The position numbers and the translations under genes were made by a program. Below are positions 24,241-32,021 of a stretch of 40,728 nt of DNA, one piece after another. The first letter of the stretch is position 1. The number at the start of each line of letters is the position of its first letter. The DNA lies in the NCBI RefSeq assembly GCF_002160915.1, contig NZ_NFLM01000022.1:1-40728 (forward strand), written 5' to 3'. A model generated the notes under the pieces. It did no database searches. It was not told where the DNA came from and was given only the letters and a program-made list of their open reading frames with translations. The DNA is from Faecalibacterium sp. An121 (lineage in GTDB: Bacteria; Bacillota; Clostridia; Oscillospirales; Ruminococcaceae).

Positions 24241-25179
24241 TTATTCCAGCCCGGCCGTCTCGGGCAGGCCCAGCAGGATGTTCATGCACTGGACCGCCGC
24301 CCCCGAGGACCCCTTGCCGAGGTTATCGAACAGGGAGATCAGCAGCATCTGGCTGCCGTCGGGGCTGGCGGTGCAGTAGATCTGGACCCGGTCGGTGCCC
24401 TGCATGGCTCCGGCGGCCAGCATCCCGTCCGCGGGCGTCTCCCCCAGGGGATGGACGGTGAACAGCGCCTCCCCCGCATAGTAATCGGCCAGAGCCTGGG
24501 CCACCGCCTGGGGCGTCACGCCGGGCAGAAGCTCCATCCGCAGGGGGACGGTGACCTCCATGCCGGCATAGTAGTCATCCACGATGGGGCAGAACACCGG
24601 CGCAGCCGTCAGCCCCGACACCGCCTGCATTTCGGGCAGGTGCTTGTGGTGCAAAGTCAGGCCGTAGGCCCGGGGTGTGCTGTAAAGGACGGGACGGTCG
24701 GGGTCCTGGTATTCGGCGATCATCTTCTTGCCCCCGCCCGAATAACCGGTCAGGCTGTGGCAGGTGAAGGGATAGTCCGCCGGCGCCAGGCCCAGTTCCA
24801 CCAGAGGACGCGCCAGGCAGATGAAGCCGGACGCATGGCACCCGGGCACCGCCACACGGTTTGCCTGCCGGATCTTTTCCCGCTGGCCGTGCAGCTCGGG
24901 GAAGCCGTATACCCACCCCGGCGCGGTGCGGAAGGCGGTGGAGGTGTCCAGCACCCTGACGTGAGGCTCCACCAGGGGGATCACCTCTTTGGAAGCGGCG
25001 TCGGGCAGGCACAGGAACGCCAGGTCGGCGGCGTTGATGGTTTCGGCCCGCTTGTGCAGGTCCTTGCGGCTCTCCTCGGGGATGGACAGCAATTCCAGCT
25101 CGGGCCGTCCGTCCAGACGGTCCGCGATGCGCAGTCCGGTGGTGCCCGACGAACCGTCGATGAACACCTTATAGCTCAT
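24241..25179 (-). CDS. argC: N-acetyl-gamma-glutamyl-phosphate reductase, type 2
   Basis: A 312-residue NADPH-dependent reductase making the semialdehyde for ArgD. It is the short, type 2 form: it opens with VFIDGSSGTTGLRIADRL (nucleotide-binding loop), and the active-site Cys114 lies in VPGCHASGF. HSLTGYSGGGKKM follows. Type 1 enzymes are about 345 residues with a GXXGYXG start, so the class is clear. The start is ATG 25179, with GGAGGGAC upstream, overlapping the argH stop by four bases (ATGA), so the two are translationally coupled. An in-frame ATG at 25197 lacks spacing to a ribosome binding site. Confidence 0.93.
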   Translation of the reverse strand: MSYKVFIDGSSGTTGLRIADRLDGRPELELLSIPEESRKDLHKRAETINAADLAFLCLPDAASKEVIPLVEPHVRVLDTSTAFRTAPGWVYGFPELHGQREKIRQANRVAVPGCHASGFICLARPLVELGLAPADYPFTCHSLTGYSGGGKKMIAEYQDPDRPVLYSTPRAYGLTLHHKHLPEMQAVSGLTAAPVFCPIVDDYYAGMEVTVPLRMELLPGVTPQAVAQALADYYAGEALFTVHPLGETPADGMLAAGAMQGTDRVQIYCTASPDGSQMLLISLFDNLGKGSSGAAVQCMNILLGLPETAGLE

Positions 25180-26576
25180 GCCTGTCCCTCCTCCCATGCT
25201 TCCAGGGCCTGCTGGGCCTGCTGGATCTGGAGGCGGACGCTGGCGGCGCTGGGGCCGCCGTAGCTGGTGCGGCCCTCACAGCAGTTGATCAGGTCCACCG
25301 CCTGGTAGATATCCTGCTCAAACAGAGGGCTGTACTGCCGGAACTGCTCCAGCGTCAGCTCCTCCAGCACGGTGCCCTGGGCGATGCAGTCGGCCACCAT
25401 CTGGCCGGTCAGCTTGTAGGCGTCCCGGAACGGCATCCCCTTGCGGGTCAGGTAGTCGGCGCAGTCGGTGGCGTTGATGAAGCCGGCCGCCGCCGCCCGG
25501 CGCATATTGGCCGGCAGGGTGCGCATGGTGTCCAGCATGGGGGTGATGGTGGTCAGGCAGAGGGACAGCGTATCCACCGCGTCAAAGATGGCTTCCTTGT
25601 CCTCCTGCATATCCTTGTTGTAAGCCAGGGGCAGGCCCTTCATCATGACCAGCAGGGTGTTCAGATCGCCGTACACCCGGCCGGTCTTGCCCCGGATCAG
25701 CTCGGTGACGTCGGGGTTTTTCTTCTGGGGCATGATGGAGGAGCCGGTGGTGAATGCGTCGTCCAGCTCGATGAACTTGAACTCCCAGCTGCACCAGAGG
25801 ATGATCTCCTCCGACAGGCGGGACAGGTGCATCATGCAGGTCGCGATGGCCGAGGCCAGCTCGATGCAGAAATCCCGGTCGGACACGCCGTCCATGCTGT
25901 TGGGGCAGGGCGCCTCAAAGCCCAGCTTCTGGGCGGTGAAGGCCCGGTCCAGAGGATAGGTGGTGCCCGCCAGGGCGCCCGAGCCCAGAGGGCACTGGCT
26001 GTCCATCCGGCGGGTGGCGTCGGCAAAACGGCCCAGATCCCGCAGCAGCATCCAGGCATAGGCCATCAGGGCGTGGCCGAAGGTGACCGGCTGGGCCCGC
26101 TGCAGGTGGGTATAGCCCGGCATCACCGAGGCGGTGTTCTCGCCGGCCTTTTTGCAGATGACCCGCACCAGGGCGGCGATCAGCCCCTGCAGGCGGATGC
26201 TCTCATCCCGCAGCGTCAGCCGGATATCCAGGGCCACCTGGTCATTGCGGCTGCGGCCGGTGTGCAGCCGCTTGCCTGCATCCCCGATGCGGGCGGTGAG
26301 GGTCTGCTCCACAAAGGTGTGCACATCCTCGGCGGCGGGGTCGATCTCCAGCCGGCCTGCGGCCAGGTCATCGGCGATCGAGGCCAGTCCGTCCAGGATG
26401 GCCCTGCAATCTTCTTCCGAGATGATCCCCTGCCGGGCCAGCATGGCGGCATGGACGCCGCTGCCCTTCATGTCCTGGGCGATCATCCGCTGGTCGAACC
26501 GGATGGAGGAGTTGAAATCGTTCACGCGGGAGTCCACCGCCTTGGAAAAGCGGCCTTTCCAGAGTTGTTCAGCCAT
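25176..26576 (-). CDS. argH: Argininosuccinate lyase
   Basis: A 466-residue member of the fumarase/aspartase superfamily that splits argininosuccinate to arginine and fumarate. HTGRSRNDQVALD at 105-117, the GYTHLQRAQPVTFGH block at 154-168 with the general-base-region His, and the superfamily signature GSSIMPQKKNP at 278-288 are all intact. Length is normal. AAAGGAGCC precedes the ATG. It is the second gene of the operon, separated from argG by 166 bases that hold a hairpin. Confidence 0.96.
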   Translation of the reverse strand: MAEQLWKGRFSKAVDSRVNDFNSSIRFDQRMIAQDMKGSGVHAAMLARQGIISEEDCRAILDGLASIADDLAAGRLEIDPAAEDVHTFVEQTLTARIGDAGKRLHTGRSRNDQVALDIRLTLRDESIRLQGLIAALVRVICKKAGENTASVMPGYTHLQRAQPVTFGHALMAYAWMLLRDLGRFADATRRMDSQCPLGSGALAGTTYPLDRAFTAQKLGFEAPCPNSMDGVSDRDFCIELASAIATCMMHLSRLSEEIILWCSWEFKFIELDDAFTTGSSIMPQKKNPDVTELIRGKTGRVYGDLNTLLVMMKGLPLAYNKDMQEDKEAIFDAVDTLSLCLTTITPMLDTMRTLPANMRRAAAAGFINATDCADYLTRKGMPFRDAYKLTGQMVADCIAQGTVLEELTLEQFRQYSPLFEQDIYQAVDLINCCEGRTSYGGPSAASVRLQIQQAQQALEAWEEGQA

Positions 26577-26742
26577 GGTCGGCTCCTTTCAAAACAGATG
26601 GGGACGGCAGGCGCAGCCGGTCCCAATAACGGCAAAGCCGCCGCAGGAAATGCACGTCCTGCGGCGGTGCCGCCGGCATCGCTGCCGGAGTTGCCTCTGC
26701 CCGGAAAGTGTGGAACGGGCAAAGGGGAGGAAAGCGTATCGA
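26577..26742 (-). other. Hairpin-bearing gap between argG and argH
   Basis: The gap holds a perfect 10-bp stem (CCGCCGCAGG/CCTGCGGCGG, 26638-26667) followed on the minus strand by CTTTG, and a smaller CCGGCA/TGCCGG stem just before it. The T-run is too short for a strong terminator, so it may reduce read-through or stabilise the processed argG end, lowering expression of the distal genes. No internal promoter is obvious. Confidence 0.5.
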
Positions 26743-27975
26743 TCAGTCCTTGGGCCAGTTCTTGGACAGCTTGGCCCGCTCTTTGATGGACAGGCCGAAC
26801 AGGTTGATGAAGCCTGCGGCATCGGCCTGGTTGTAATCCTCGTCCTCGCCAAAGGAGGCGGTCTGCTCATCGTAGAGGCTGTAGGGGGAGGTGACGCCGG
26901 CGTTGATCATGTTGCCCTTGTACAGCTTGAGCTTGACGTCGCCGGTGACGGTCTGCTCCAGGCTGTCGGCAAAGGCGTCCAGGGCCTGGCGCAGGGGGGT
27001 GAACCACTGGCCGTTGTAGACGATATCGGCGTACTTCTGGGCCAGCTGCGCCTTGAAGTGGGCGCTCTCCTTGTCCAGAGTGATGGTCTCCAGCACGTTG
27101 ATGGCCTTGTAGAGGATGGCGCCGCCGGGCGTCTCATAGACGCCGCGGCTCTTCATGCCCACCAGCCGGTTCTCGACGATGTCCAGCAGGCCGATGCCAT
27201 TGGCGCCGCCCACCTGGTTGAGGTATTCCACCAGTTCCACGGCGCCCATCTCTTTGCCGTCCACGGCGGTGGGGATGCCCTTCTCGAAGTGGATGGTCAC
27301 ATAGGTGGGCTGGTCGGGGGCCTGCTCGGGGCTGACCCCCAGCTCCAGGAAGCCGGGCTTGTTGTACTGGGGCTCGTTGGCGGGGTTCTCCAGGTCCAGG
27401 CCCTCGTGGGACAGATGCCAGATGTTCTTGTCCTTGGAGTAGTTGGTCTCCCGGTTGATCTTCAGGGGGATGTTGTGGGCCTCGGCGTAATCGATCTCCT
27501 CGTCGCGGCTCTTGATGTTCCACTCACGCCAGGGAGCGATGATGGCCATGTCGGGGCAGAAGGCCTTGAGGGTCAGCTCAAAGCGGACCTGGTCGTTGCC
27601 CTTGCCGGTGCAGCCGTGGCAGATGGCGTCGGCGCCCTCCTGGATGGCGATGTCGGCCAGGGCCTTGGCGATGCAGGGCCGTGCAAAGGAGGTGCCCAGC
27701 AGGTAATCCTCGTACTTGGCGCCGAACTTCAGGGTGGGGAAGATGTAGTTCTCCACAAAGTCTTTCTTCAGGTCCAGCACATACAGCTTGGAAGCGCCGG
27801 TCTTTTTGGCTTTCTCCTCCAGGCCGTCCAGCTCGGTGCCCTGGCCCACGTCGCCCGACACGGCGATGACCTCACAGTTGTTGTAGTTCTCCTTCAGCCA
27901 GGGGATGATGATGGATGTATCCAGACCGCCGGAATAGGCCAGAACGACCTTCTTGATGTCTTCCTTTTTCTTCAT
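26743..27975 (-). CDS. argG: Argininosuccinate synthase
   Basis: A 410-residue synthase that joins citrulline and aspartate at the cost of ATP to AMP. The N-type PP-loop AYSGGLDTS is at 13-21, [14 protein letters not shown] lies near 117, and the citrulline/aspartate-binding blocks follow. It is the first gene of the seven-gene operon. The start is ATG 27975, with AAGGAGCG before it; the frame is open to 28014 but without a better site. Regulation is probably by an ArgR-type repressor at the sites near 28152-28196. Confidence 0.96.
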   Translation of the reverse strand: MKKKEDIKKVVLAYSGGLDTSIIIPWLKENYNNCEVIAVSGDVGQGTELDGLEEKAKKTGASKLYVLDLKKDFVENYIFPTLKFGAKYEDYLLGTSFARPCIAKALADIAIQEGADAICHGCTGKGNDQVRFELTLKAFCPDMAIIAPWREWNIKSRDEEIDYAEAHNIPLKINRETNYSKDKNIWHLSHEGLDLENPANEPQYNKPGFLELGVSPEQAPDQPTYVTIHFEKGIPTAVDGKEMGAVELVEYLNQVGGANGIGLLDIVENRLVGMKSRGVYETPGGAILYKAINVLETITLDKESAHFKAQLAQKYADIVYNGQWFTPLRQALDAFADSLEQTVTGDVKLKLYKGNMINAGVTSPYSLYDEQTASFGEDEDYNQADAAGFINLFGLSIKERAKLSKNWPKD

Positions 27976-28071
27976 TGCTGCTCGCTCCTTTTTGCATTCT
28001 TTGGCAGGTTTCACACACTTTCTGCCGCGCCCCAGATGGCGCGGACCGCCGCGTTTTGCGCGTCTGTCCCT

Positions 28072-28099
28072 ATTATATCCGCCCAGGCTCCAGCGTCAA
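28072..28099 (-). promoter_or_regulatory. Promoter of the arginine operon
   Basis: Minus strand TTGACG-16 bp-TATAAT, about 97 bases before the argG start. It is the only strong promoter seen for argGHCJBDF. Confidence 0.85.
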
Positions 28100-28151
28100 T
28101 GCAGAAAAACGACAAACCTTTTCTCATTTTGGCCGCCGTTTTGAGGCAATT

Positions 28152-28196
28152 TGTATTTTTATGCAATCATAAATGCATACAATGCGATTATATTCA
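28152..28196 (-). promoter_or_regulatory. Cluster of ARG-box-like operator sites
   Basis: The minus strand contains TGCATAAAAATACA (28152-28165), an exact fit to the TGNAT-N4-ATNCA core bound by ArgR/AhrC, plus weaker matches at 28162-28177 and 28174-28196. The best site and the next half-site are about two helical turns apart. The cluster is about 50-100 bases upstream of the arg -35 and just behind the cyclophilin terminator. Arginine-dependent repression is inferred from family knowledge; argR is not in the window. Confidence 0.55.
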
Positions 28197-28215
28197 TTGC
28201 GGCGCGAGACCCGGC

Positions 28216-28253
28216 AAACAAAAACCCCCACTTCCCTCAAGGGGAAACGGGGG
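28216..28253 (-). terminator. Terminator of the cyclophilin gene
   Basis: A CCCCC..TTCCC / GGGAA..GGGGG stem followed on the minus strand by TTTTTGTTT, 15 bases after the stop. Confidence 0.88.
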
Positions 28254-28267
28254 CGGGACGGGGCTTC

Positions 28268-28744
28268 TCAGTCCTCGATGAGGACGGCGCTCTTGATGCG
28301 GACGGGGGTTGCGGGCTTGTCGTTCCAGTCGGTGCGGACCGATGCGATCTTGTCCACCACATCCATGCCGGACACCACATGGCCGAAGGCGGCGTACTGG
28401 CCGTCCAGGTGGGGGGCATCCTTGTGCATGATGAAGAACTGGCTGCCGGCGCTGTTGGGATCGGCGGCGCGGGCCATGCTGATCACGCCGCGCACATGGC
28501 GGATGGGGTTGTTGACGCCGTTGGAGGCGAACTCGCCCTTGATCTTCCAGCCGGGGCCGCCGGTGCCGTTGCCCAGCGGGCAGCCGCCCTGGATCATAAA
28601 GCCGGGGATCACCCGGTGGAAGGTCAGCCCGTCGTAAAAGCCGGACTTGACCAGCTTTTCAAAGTTTTCGCAGGTGATCGGCGCAGCCTGCTTGTCAAGC
28701 TGGATATCGATCACACCGCCGTCTTCCATTGTAATACGAACCAT
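28268..28744 (-). CDS. Cyclophilin-type peptidyl-prolyl isomerase
   Basis: A 158-residue cytoplasmic cyclophilin (PpiB-like) that accelerates proline isomerisation in folding proteins. The catalytic-face motifs are visible: FHRVIPGFMIQGG (Arg, Phe, Met, Gln), MARAADPNSAGSQFFI, and the HLDGQYAAFGHV segment. A Trp of the human cyclosporin pocket is not present in the usual place, as in many bacterial forms. No signal peptide. Start ATG 28744 has GGAGAAG upstream; the longer frame to 28825 is rejected. Single gene with its own promoter and terminator. Confidence 0.93.
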   Translation of the reverse strand: MVRITMEDGGVIDIQLDKQAAPITCENFEKLVKSGFYDGLTFHRVIPGFMIQGGCPLGNGTGGPGWKIKGEFASNGVNNPIRHVRGVISMARAADPNSAGSQFFIMHKDAPHLDGQYAAFGHVVSGMDVVDKIASVRTDWNDKPATPVRIKSAVLIED

Positions 28745-28870
28745 AGTGCTTCTTCTCCTACTCTTTAACACGTGCCCCATACAGGGGCGGCATATACCTT
28801 GCCCGGGCGGCCGGCGCGCCGGCACGCGGGCTCCCCACTCTCCCGGATGGCCGGGATACGTTCCAGTTGC

Positions 28871-28899
28871 ATTTTACCATATTTTCGCCCGTATGGAAA
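28871..28899 (-). promoter_or_regulatory. Promoter of the cyclophilin gene
   Basis: Minus strand TTTCCA-17 bp-TAAAAT in an AT-rich patch about 125 bases upstream of the start. The leader between contains GC-rich inverted repeats (GCCGGCGCGCCGGC at 28811-28824). Confidence 0.5.
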
Positions 28900-28985
28900 G
28901 ATAAAAAATGTGAACCAAACGTGAATGGGCCGGACCGGGCCGCCGTTTCTGCATCCATGCCCTGCGGCGCTGCCTGCCGCCGGGC

Positions 28986-29023
28986 AAAAAATCCCCGCTC
29001 CGCAGCAGGGCCGCAGGGCGGGG
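28986..29023 (-). terminator. Terminator of the rubrerythrin-ferredoxin operon
   Basis: CCCCGC/GCGGGG outer stem with a GC-rich inner part, followed on the minus strand by ATTTTTTG, six bases after the ferredoxin stop. Confidence 0.85.
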
Positions 29024-29028
29024 AAAGG

Positions 29029-29541
29029 TCAGGCGTCGGAGCCTTCGTTGTTGGGAAGAAGTTCCAGCAGGCGCCGGACGGCTTCCACCGGGAAGCCGGG
29101 GGCGGGCGGGTCATCGGCCCAGCTCTGCAGCAGGGCGTGGGTATTGCCGCTCTGGGGCAGCATATAGCCCGACTCCCGCAGCAGGTCCTCATTGACCAGC
29201 CGCATCGAACGGGCGGCAGCGGCCATCAGCCGGCGCAGGCCCTCGGACGGGGCGGCGTCGGCCAGCTGGAGGGCGGCCTTTTCCTCCCGGGCCTTTTGGG
29301 CGGCCAGTCTGCGGGAGAGGTCCAGCACGTCCTCGGCTTTCTTCTGCTGGGGCGGATAGGTCACGGGCACCATCGAGATGGCCCCGCTGGGACAGGCGGC
29401 GGCACAGGTGCCGCAGCCCACACACTTGGAAGTGTCGATGATGCTGTCCTCGGTGTCGGACGCGCCGGTGGGGCAGACGTACAGGCACAGACAGTCTTTG
29501 GTGCACAGGCGCAGGTTGCGCACGGCGATCTTCTTCATCAT
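29029..29541 (-). CDS. 4Fe-4S ferredoxin-like protein with helical C-terminal extension
   Basis: A 170-residue protein. Residues 1-60 form a dicluster-type ferredoxin: [14 protein letters not shown] (13-26), in which the first cluster has non-standard spacing, and [14 protein letters not shown] (40-53), a normal CX2CX2CX3CP set. Residues 65-170 are a charged helical region ([18 protein letters not shown]) without a known domain. ATG 29541 overlaps the stop of the rubrerythrin gene by four bases, so the pair is coupled, and this protein probably passes electrons to or from the rubredoxin domains of its partner. A second in-frame ATG lies at 29538. Confidence 0.85.
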   Translation of the reverse strand: MMKKIAVRNLRLCTKDCLCLYVCPTGASDTEDSIIDTSKCVGCGTCAAACPSGAISMVPVTYPPQQKKAEDVLDLSRRLAAQKAREEKAALQLADAAPSEGLRRLMAAAARSMRLVNEDLLRESGYMLPQSGNTHALLQSWADDPPAPGFPVEAVRRLLELLPNNEGSDA

Positions 29542-30185
29542 GCGGGCCGCCTCCCTTCCATCTTGTCAAATTTCCAGGCGGGCACCTTGCATACGGGGCA
29601 CAGCTCGGGGGGCGCGTCGCCGATGTAGATGAAGCCGCACACCGAGCATACCCATACCTGGGTGCCCTCCAAAAAGGCTTCCCCCTCCCGCTGGTAGCGG
29701 CCCAGCAGGGCGTAGAGCATCTGGGTCACCTTCTCGCCCCAGACACAGACCCGTTGGGTGCCCCGGTCGGCATGGTCCCGGGCGGCGGCATGGACCGCCG
29801 GGTAACCCTGTTCCAGGTCCTCCTGGAGCATACCGGCCAGCAGCGCCTGGTCCGCGTCGGACAGGGCGGGCGCCGCCTGCGCAAAGTAATCTGCGATCTG
29901 GCGGAACAGGGCGGCCTCCTCGTCTTTGTATTGTTTCTCGCAGCCCCGGGCCAGGTTGGAGCACAGGGCGGACAAGGCCCCGGCAGGCAGAAGCTGCAAG
30001 TCGTCCTCCTCCAGCGCCGGCGCGGGCTGGACGTCCTGGGCGGGCTGGGGCGCTTCTTCCGGCCCGAACATCAGCTTGGGCGCGCCGCAAAGCGGGCAGG
30101 ACCAGCTGTCGGGCAGACTGTCAAAGGGCGTCCCCTCGATGGCTTCGTCGTAGATGTAGCCGCAGATGGGGCAGACGTAACGCAT
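29538..30185 (-). CDS. Rubrerythrin-like protein with rubredoxin domains at both ends
   Basis: A 215-residue protein. Residues 1-40 are a rubredoxin ([10 protein letters not shown] and CPLCGAPK binding one iron). Residues 65-165 are a helical bundle related to the rubrerythrin/ferritin-like group, with [19 protein letters not shown]. Residues 175-215 are a short second rubredoxin-like zinc ribbon (CSVCGFIY and [11 protein letters not shown]), the usual rubrerythrin tail. The normal EXXH pair of the di-iron site is not obvious in the bundle, so peroxidase activity is uncertain. ATG 30185 has AAAGGAGGAG before it. It heads a two-gene operon with the ferredoxin, likely for oxygen or peroxide defence in an anaerobe. 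Confidence 0.85.
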   Translation of the reverse strand: MRYVCPICGYIYDEAIEGTPFDSLPDSWSCPLCGAPKLMFGPEEAPQPAQDVQPAPALEEDDLQLLPAGALSALCSNLARGCEKQYKDEEAALFRQIADYFAQAAPALSDADQALLAGMLQEDLEQGYPAVHAAARDHADRGTQRVCVWGEKVTQMLYALLGRYQREGEAFLEGTQVWVCSVCGFIYIGDAPPELCPVCKVPAWKFDKMEGRRPA

Positions 30186-30213
30186 GGCTTCACTCCTCCT
30201 TTGGCTTGAATTG

Positions 30214-30254
30214 ACGCCGCGCCCCCGGCAAGGGGTATGCCGGGGGGACGGCGC
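30214..30254 (-). other. Large hairpin in the rubrerythrin mRNA leader
   Basis: In the 5' leader between promoter and start, GCGCCG.CCCCCCGGCA pairs with TGCCGGGGG.GCGGCG around a short loop. No T-run follows, so it is not a terminator. It may protect the transcript 5' end or control ribosome access, as the ribosome site starts about 20 bases downstream. Confidence 0.55.
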
Positions 30255-30297
30255 TGGCTGCTGCACAGGCTGAAAAGCTTGTGCGGTTTATACAAAA

Positions 30298-30327
30298 AAT
30301 ATAACAGATGTGGACGCCGTTTGTCAA
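30298..30327 (-). promoter_or_regulatory. Promoter of the rubrerythrin-ferredoxin operon
   Basis: Minus strand TTGACA-18 bp-TATATT. The start of transcription would lie about 105 bases before ATG 30185, leaving a leader that contains the hairpin at 30214-30254. Confidence 0.75.
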
Positions 30328-30354
30328 TGTGAACCGGTCACATAAGGCGGCACG

Positions 30355-30386
30355 CAAAAACCCCCTGCTCCCTAGAGAGCAGGGGG
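30355..30386 (-). terminator. Terminator of the FMN-binding lipoprotein gene
   Basis: CCCCCTGCTC pairs with GAGCAGGGGG (six-base loop), followed on the minus strand by TTTTTGCG, about 40 bases past the stop. Confidence 0.9.
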
Positions 30387-30425
30387 GTGATTGGTTCTAA
30401 AGCTGGGTCAAAACCGCAGGGGGGA

Positions 30426-31760
30426 TTACTCGCCGGCGGCGGTCAGGACAGCGTGGATGTAGCCGGCGGTGTCCACCAGAGTAGCGCCCGAGATGGAGTC
30501 AACGGGGTTCTCCTGGTCGGCCAGGGCGGTGGCATCCGCGATGCTCATGCCGTTCAGGTGGTTCTGGATGGCGTCGAAGTTGCCGTCGATGGTGACGGTA
30601 GCGCCGCCCTTGGAGGACATATTGGCGCTGTAATACTCGGTGTTCACACGCTTGGAGCACAGCACCACGCCGTCGGCGTAGTTCTCGCCAAAGCCTGCGT
30701 CGCTGTTGGGCACGCCGGTGACATCCTCATCCGAGCTGATGAACTGGAAGTCATCGATGTAGCTCAGGATGATGTTCTCGCCGTCGGTCAGGGCAGCGGC
30801 GGTGGTGAAGCACTTGTCACCGTGAGCAGCGGCATAGGCCACGTTCAGCTGCAGCTGGCTGGAATCGCCGTTGAACTCCACGGCCTGGTTCTGCTGGGCG
30901 TTGCGGGCAGCCTCGGCGATGGCCTTCAGGTAGCCGGCGGTGTCGGCCAGGGTGGCGCCGCTCACCAGATCCACGGCGTTCTCGTCGCTGGCGGCAGCGT
31001 CGATCTCGTCGATGGTCTTGCCCACCACATAGTTCTGGATGGCGTCGTAGTTGTCGTCGATGCGGGTGGTGGCGCCGGCGTGGGAAGCCATCAGGTCGCT
31101 GTAGTAGTCAGCGTTCACACGCTTGGAACCCAGCACCATGCCGTCGGCGTAGTTCTCGCCGAAGCCGCCGTCGCTGTTGGGCACAGGGGTGATGCCTGCA
31201 TCGCTGGCAAAGAACTGGAACTCGTCCAGATAAGCTGCCACGATCACGTCATCCTTCACCACGGCCACAGCCTCGGTGAAGCAGCTGTCGCCATGGGCGG
31301 CAGTGTAGGACTGGCCGATCTGCAGGCCGCCCTCGATCTGGACGTTCTCAGCAGGAGCTGCCGGCTCGGGGGCAGCGGTAGAGCTGGCGGCCTCCTCCTG
31401 GATCTCCTCACCCAGGGCCTGGGCCACAGCCTGGCGGACCGCGTTGCTGGTGACGGTGGCGCCGCTGACGCCGTCGATCTCATAGCCGCCTGCGTCCACG
31501 ACCTGCTGCTGCAGCTCCTCCAGGGCAGCGCCGCCGATCTCGGGGGTCTCGCCGTCGCCGGTCAAGGTGCAGGCGGTGATGGTGCCGTTCTCCACCGTCA
31601 GGGTGGCGGTGACGTCGCCGCCAAAGCCCTCGGCGGTGCCGGTCAGGGTCTCAGCAGCGGTGCTGCCGGCCGCGCTGCCGGCAGTGGACTGGCTGCCGCC
31701 GCAGGCCGCCAGATTCAGGGCCAGGGCGCCGCACAGCACAAAAGAAAAAGCGCGCTTCAT
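30426..31760 (-). CDS. FMN-binding lipoprotein with three FMN-binding-like repeats
   Basis: A 444-residue exported lipoprotein. The signal peptide ends in the lipobox LAAC with Cys20 lipidated. An FMN-binding domain at about 38-118 carries DGVSGATVTS (96-105), the sequence to which ApbE attaches FMN covalently through Thr102. After an Ala/Pro/Glu linker (121-140) come two homologous repeats, about 151-282 and 308-440. Each begins AAHGD.CF, contains PNSD.GFGENYADG, and ends in VSGATLADTAGY (266-277) or ISGATLVDTAGY (423-434). The repeats lack the full flavinylation consensus, so they may bind flavin loosely or serve as structural copies. The protein probably carries electrons outside the membrane in flavin-based extracellular electron transfer or reduction; this is inference. 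GGAGGTAAT precedes the ATG. Single gene with promoter at 31817-31845. Confidence 0.88.
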   Translation of the reverse strand: MKRAFSFVLCGALALNLAACGGSQSTAGSAAGSTAAETLTGTAEGFGGDVTATLTVENGTITACTLTGDGETPEIGGAALEELQQQVVDAGGYEIDGVSGATVTSNAVRQAVAQALGEEIQEEAASSTAAPEPAAPAENVQIEGGLQIGQSYTAAHGDSCFTEAVAVVKDDVIVAAYLDEFQFFASDAGITPVPNSDGGFGENYADGMVLGSKRVNADYYSDLMASHAGATTRIDDNYDAIQNYVVGKTIDEIDAAASDENAVDLVSGATLADTAGYLKAIAEAARNAQQNQAVEFNGDSSQLQLNVAYAAAHGDKCFTTAAALTDGENIILSYIDDFQFISSDEDVTGVPNSDAGFGENYADGVVLCSKRVNTEYYSANMSSKGGATVTIDGNFDAIQNHLNGMSIADATALADQENPVDSISGATLVDTAGYIHAVLTAAGE

Positions 31761-31816
31761 GTAGAATTACCTCCATATATGTTGTTGCAATTCGTGCTTT
31801 TCACCAATGCGAAGCT

Positions 31817-31845
31817 ATTATATCATGTTGTGTTTGCGGTTACAA
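31817..31845 (-). promoter_or_regulatory. Promoter of the FMN-binding lipoprotein gene
   Basis: Minus strand TTGTAA-17 bp-TATAAT, about 57 bases before the start codon at 31760. Confidence 0.8.
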
Positions 31846-31960
31846 TCCCCGGGAGCGAATTGATAATCTTTTGTGACCGCCAAAGGGGCAAAACCTGAAC
31901 AAAGCAGCCAAATTGTCAAAAGGAGTTTCGGGCCGCGGGCGGCTGGACGCATCGTGTACT

Positions 31961-31988
31961 TTTCTTTGGGGATGCAGTGTGCTACAAT
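31961..31988 (+). promoter_or_regulatory. Promoter of the methionine synthase operon
   Basis: TTTCTT-16 bp-TACAAT, with transcription expected about 28 bases before ATG 32022. The leader is short; no cobalamin or SAM riboswitch fits between promoter and start. Confidence 0.65.
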
Positions 31989-32021
31989 AAAGCAACGACC
32001 ATACAGAAAGGGGCGCTGCAT

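Noticed and set aside
20003-24379. 1458-codon open frame on the plus strand
   Set aside because: It lies antisense to five well-conserved arginine genes. Its His/Gln/Gly/Val-rich, low-complexity translation is the usual shadow of GC-rich genes.
27976-28260. T-box leader for the arginine operon
   Set aside because: No T-box sequence or specifier-loop architecture and no antiterminator/terminator pair before argG.
26134-28281. 715-codon plus-strand frame over argG and argH
   Set aside because: Antisense to argG and argH, which have complete motifs; no ribosome site or domain.
31761-32021. Cobalamin or SAM riboswitch before the metH operon
   Set aside because: The leader after the promoter is only about 28 bases, and no conserved B12-box or SAM-type core is present.
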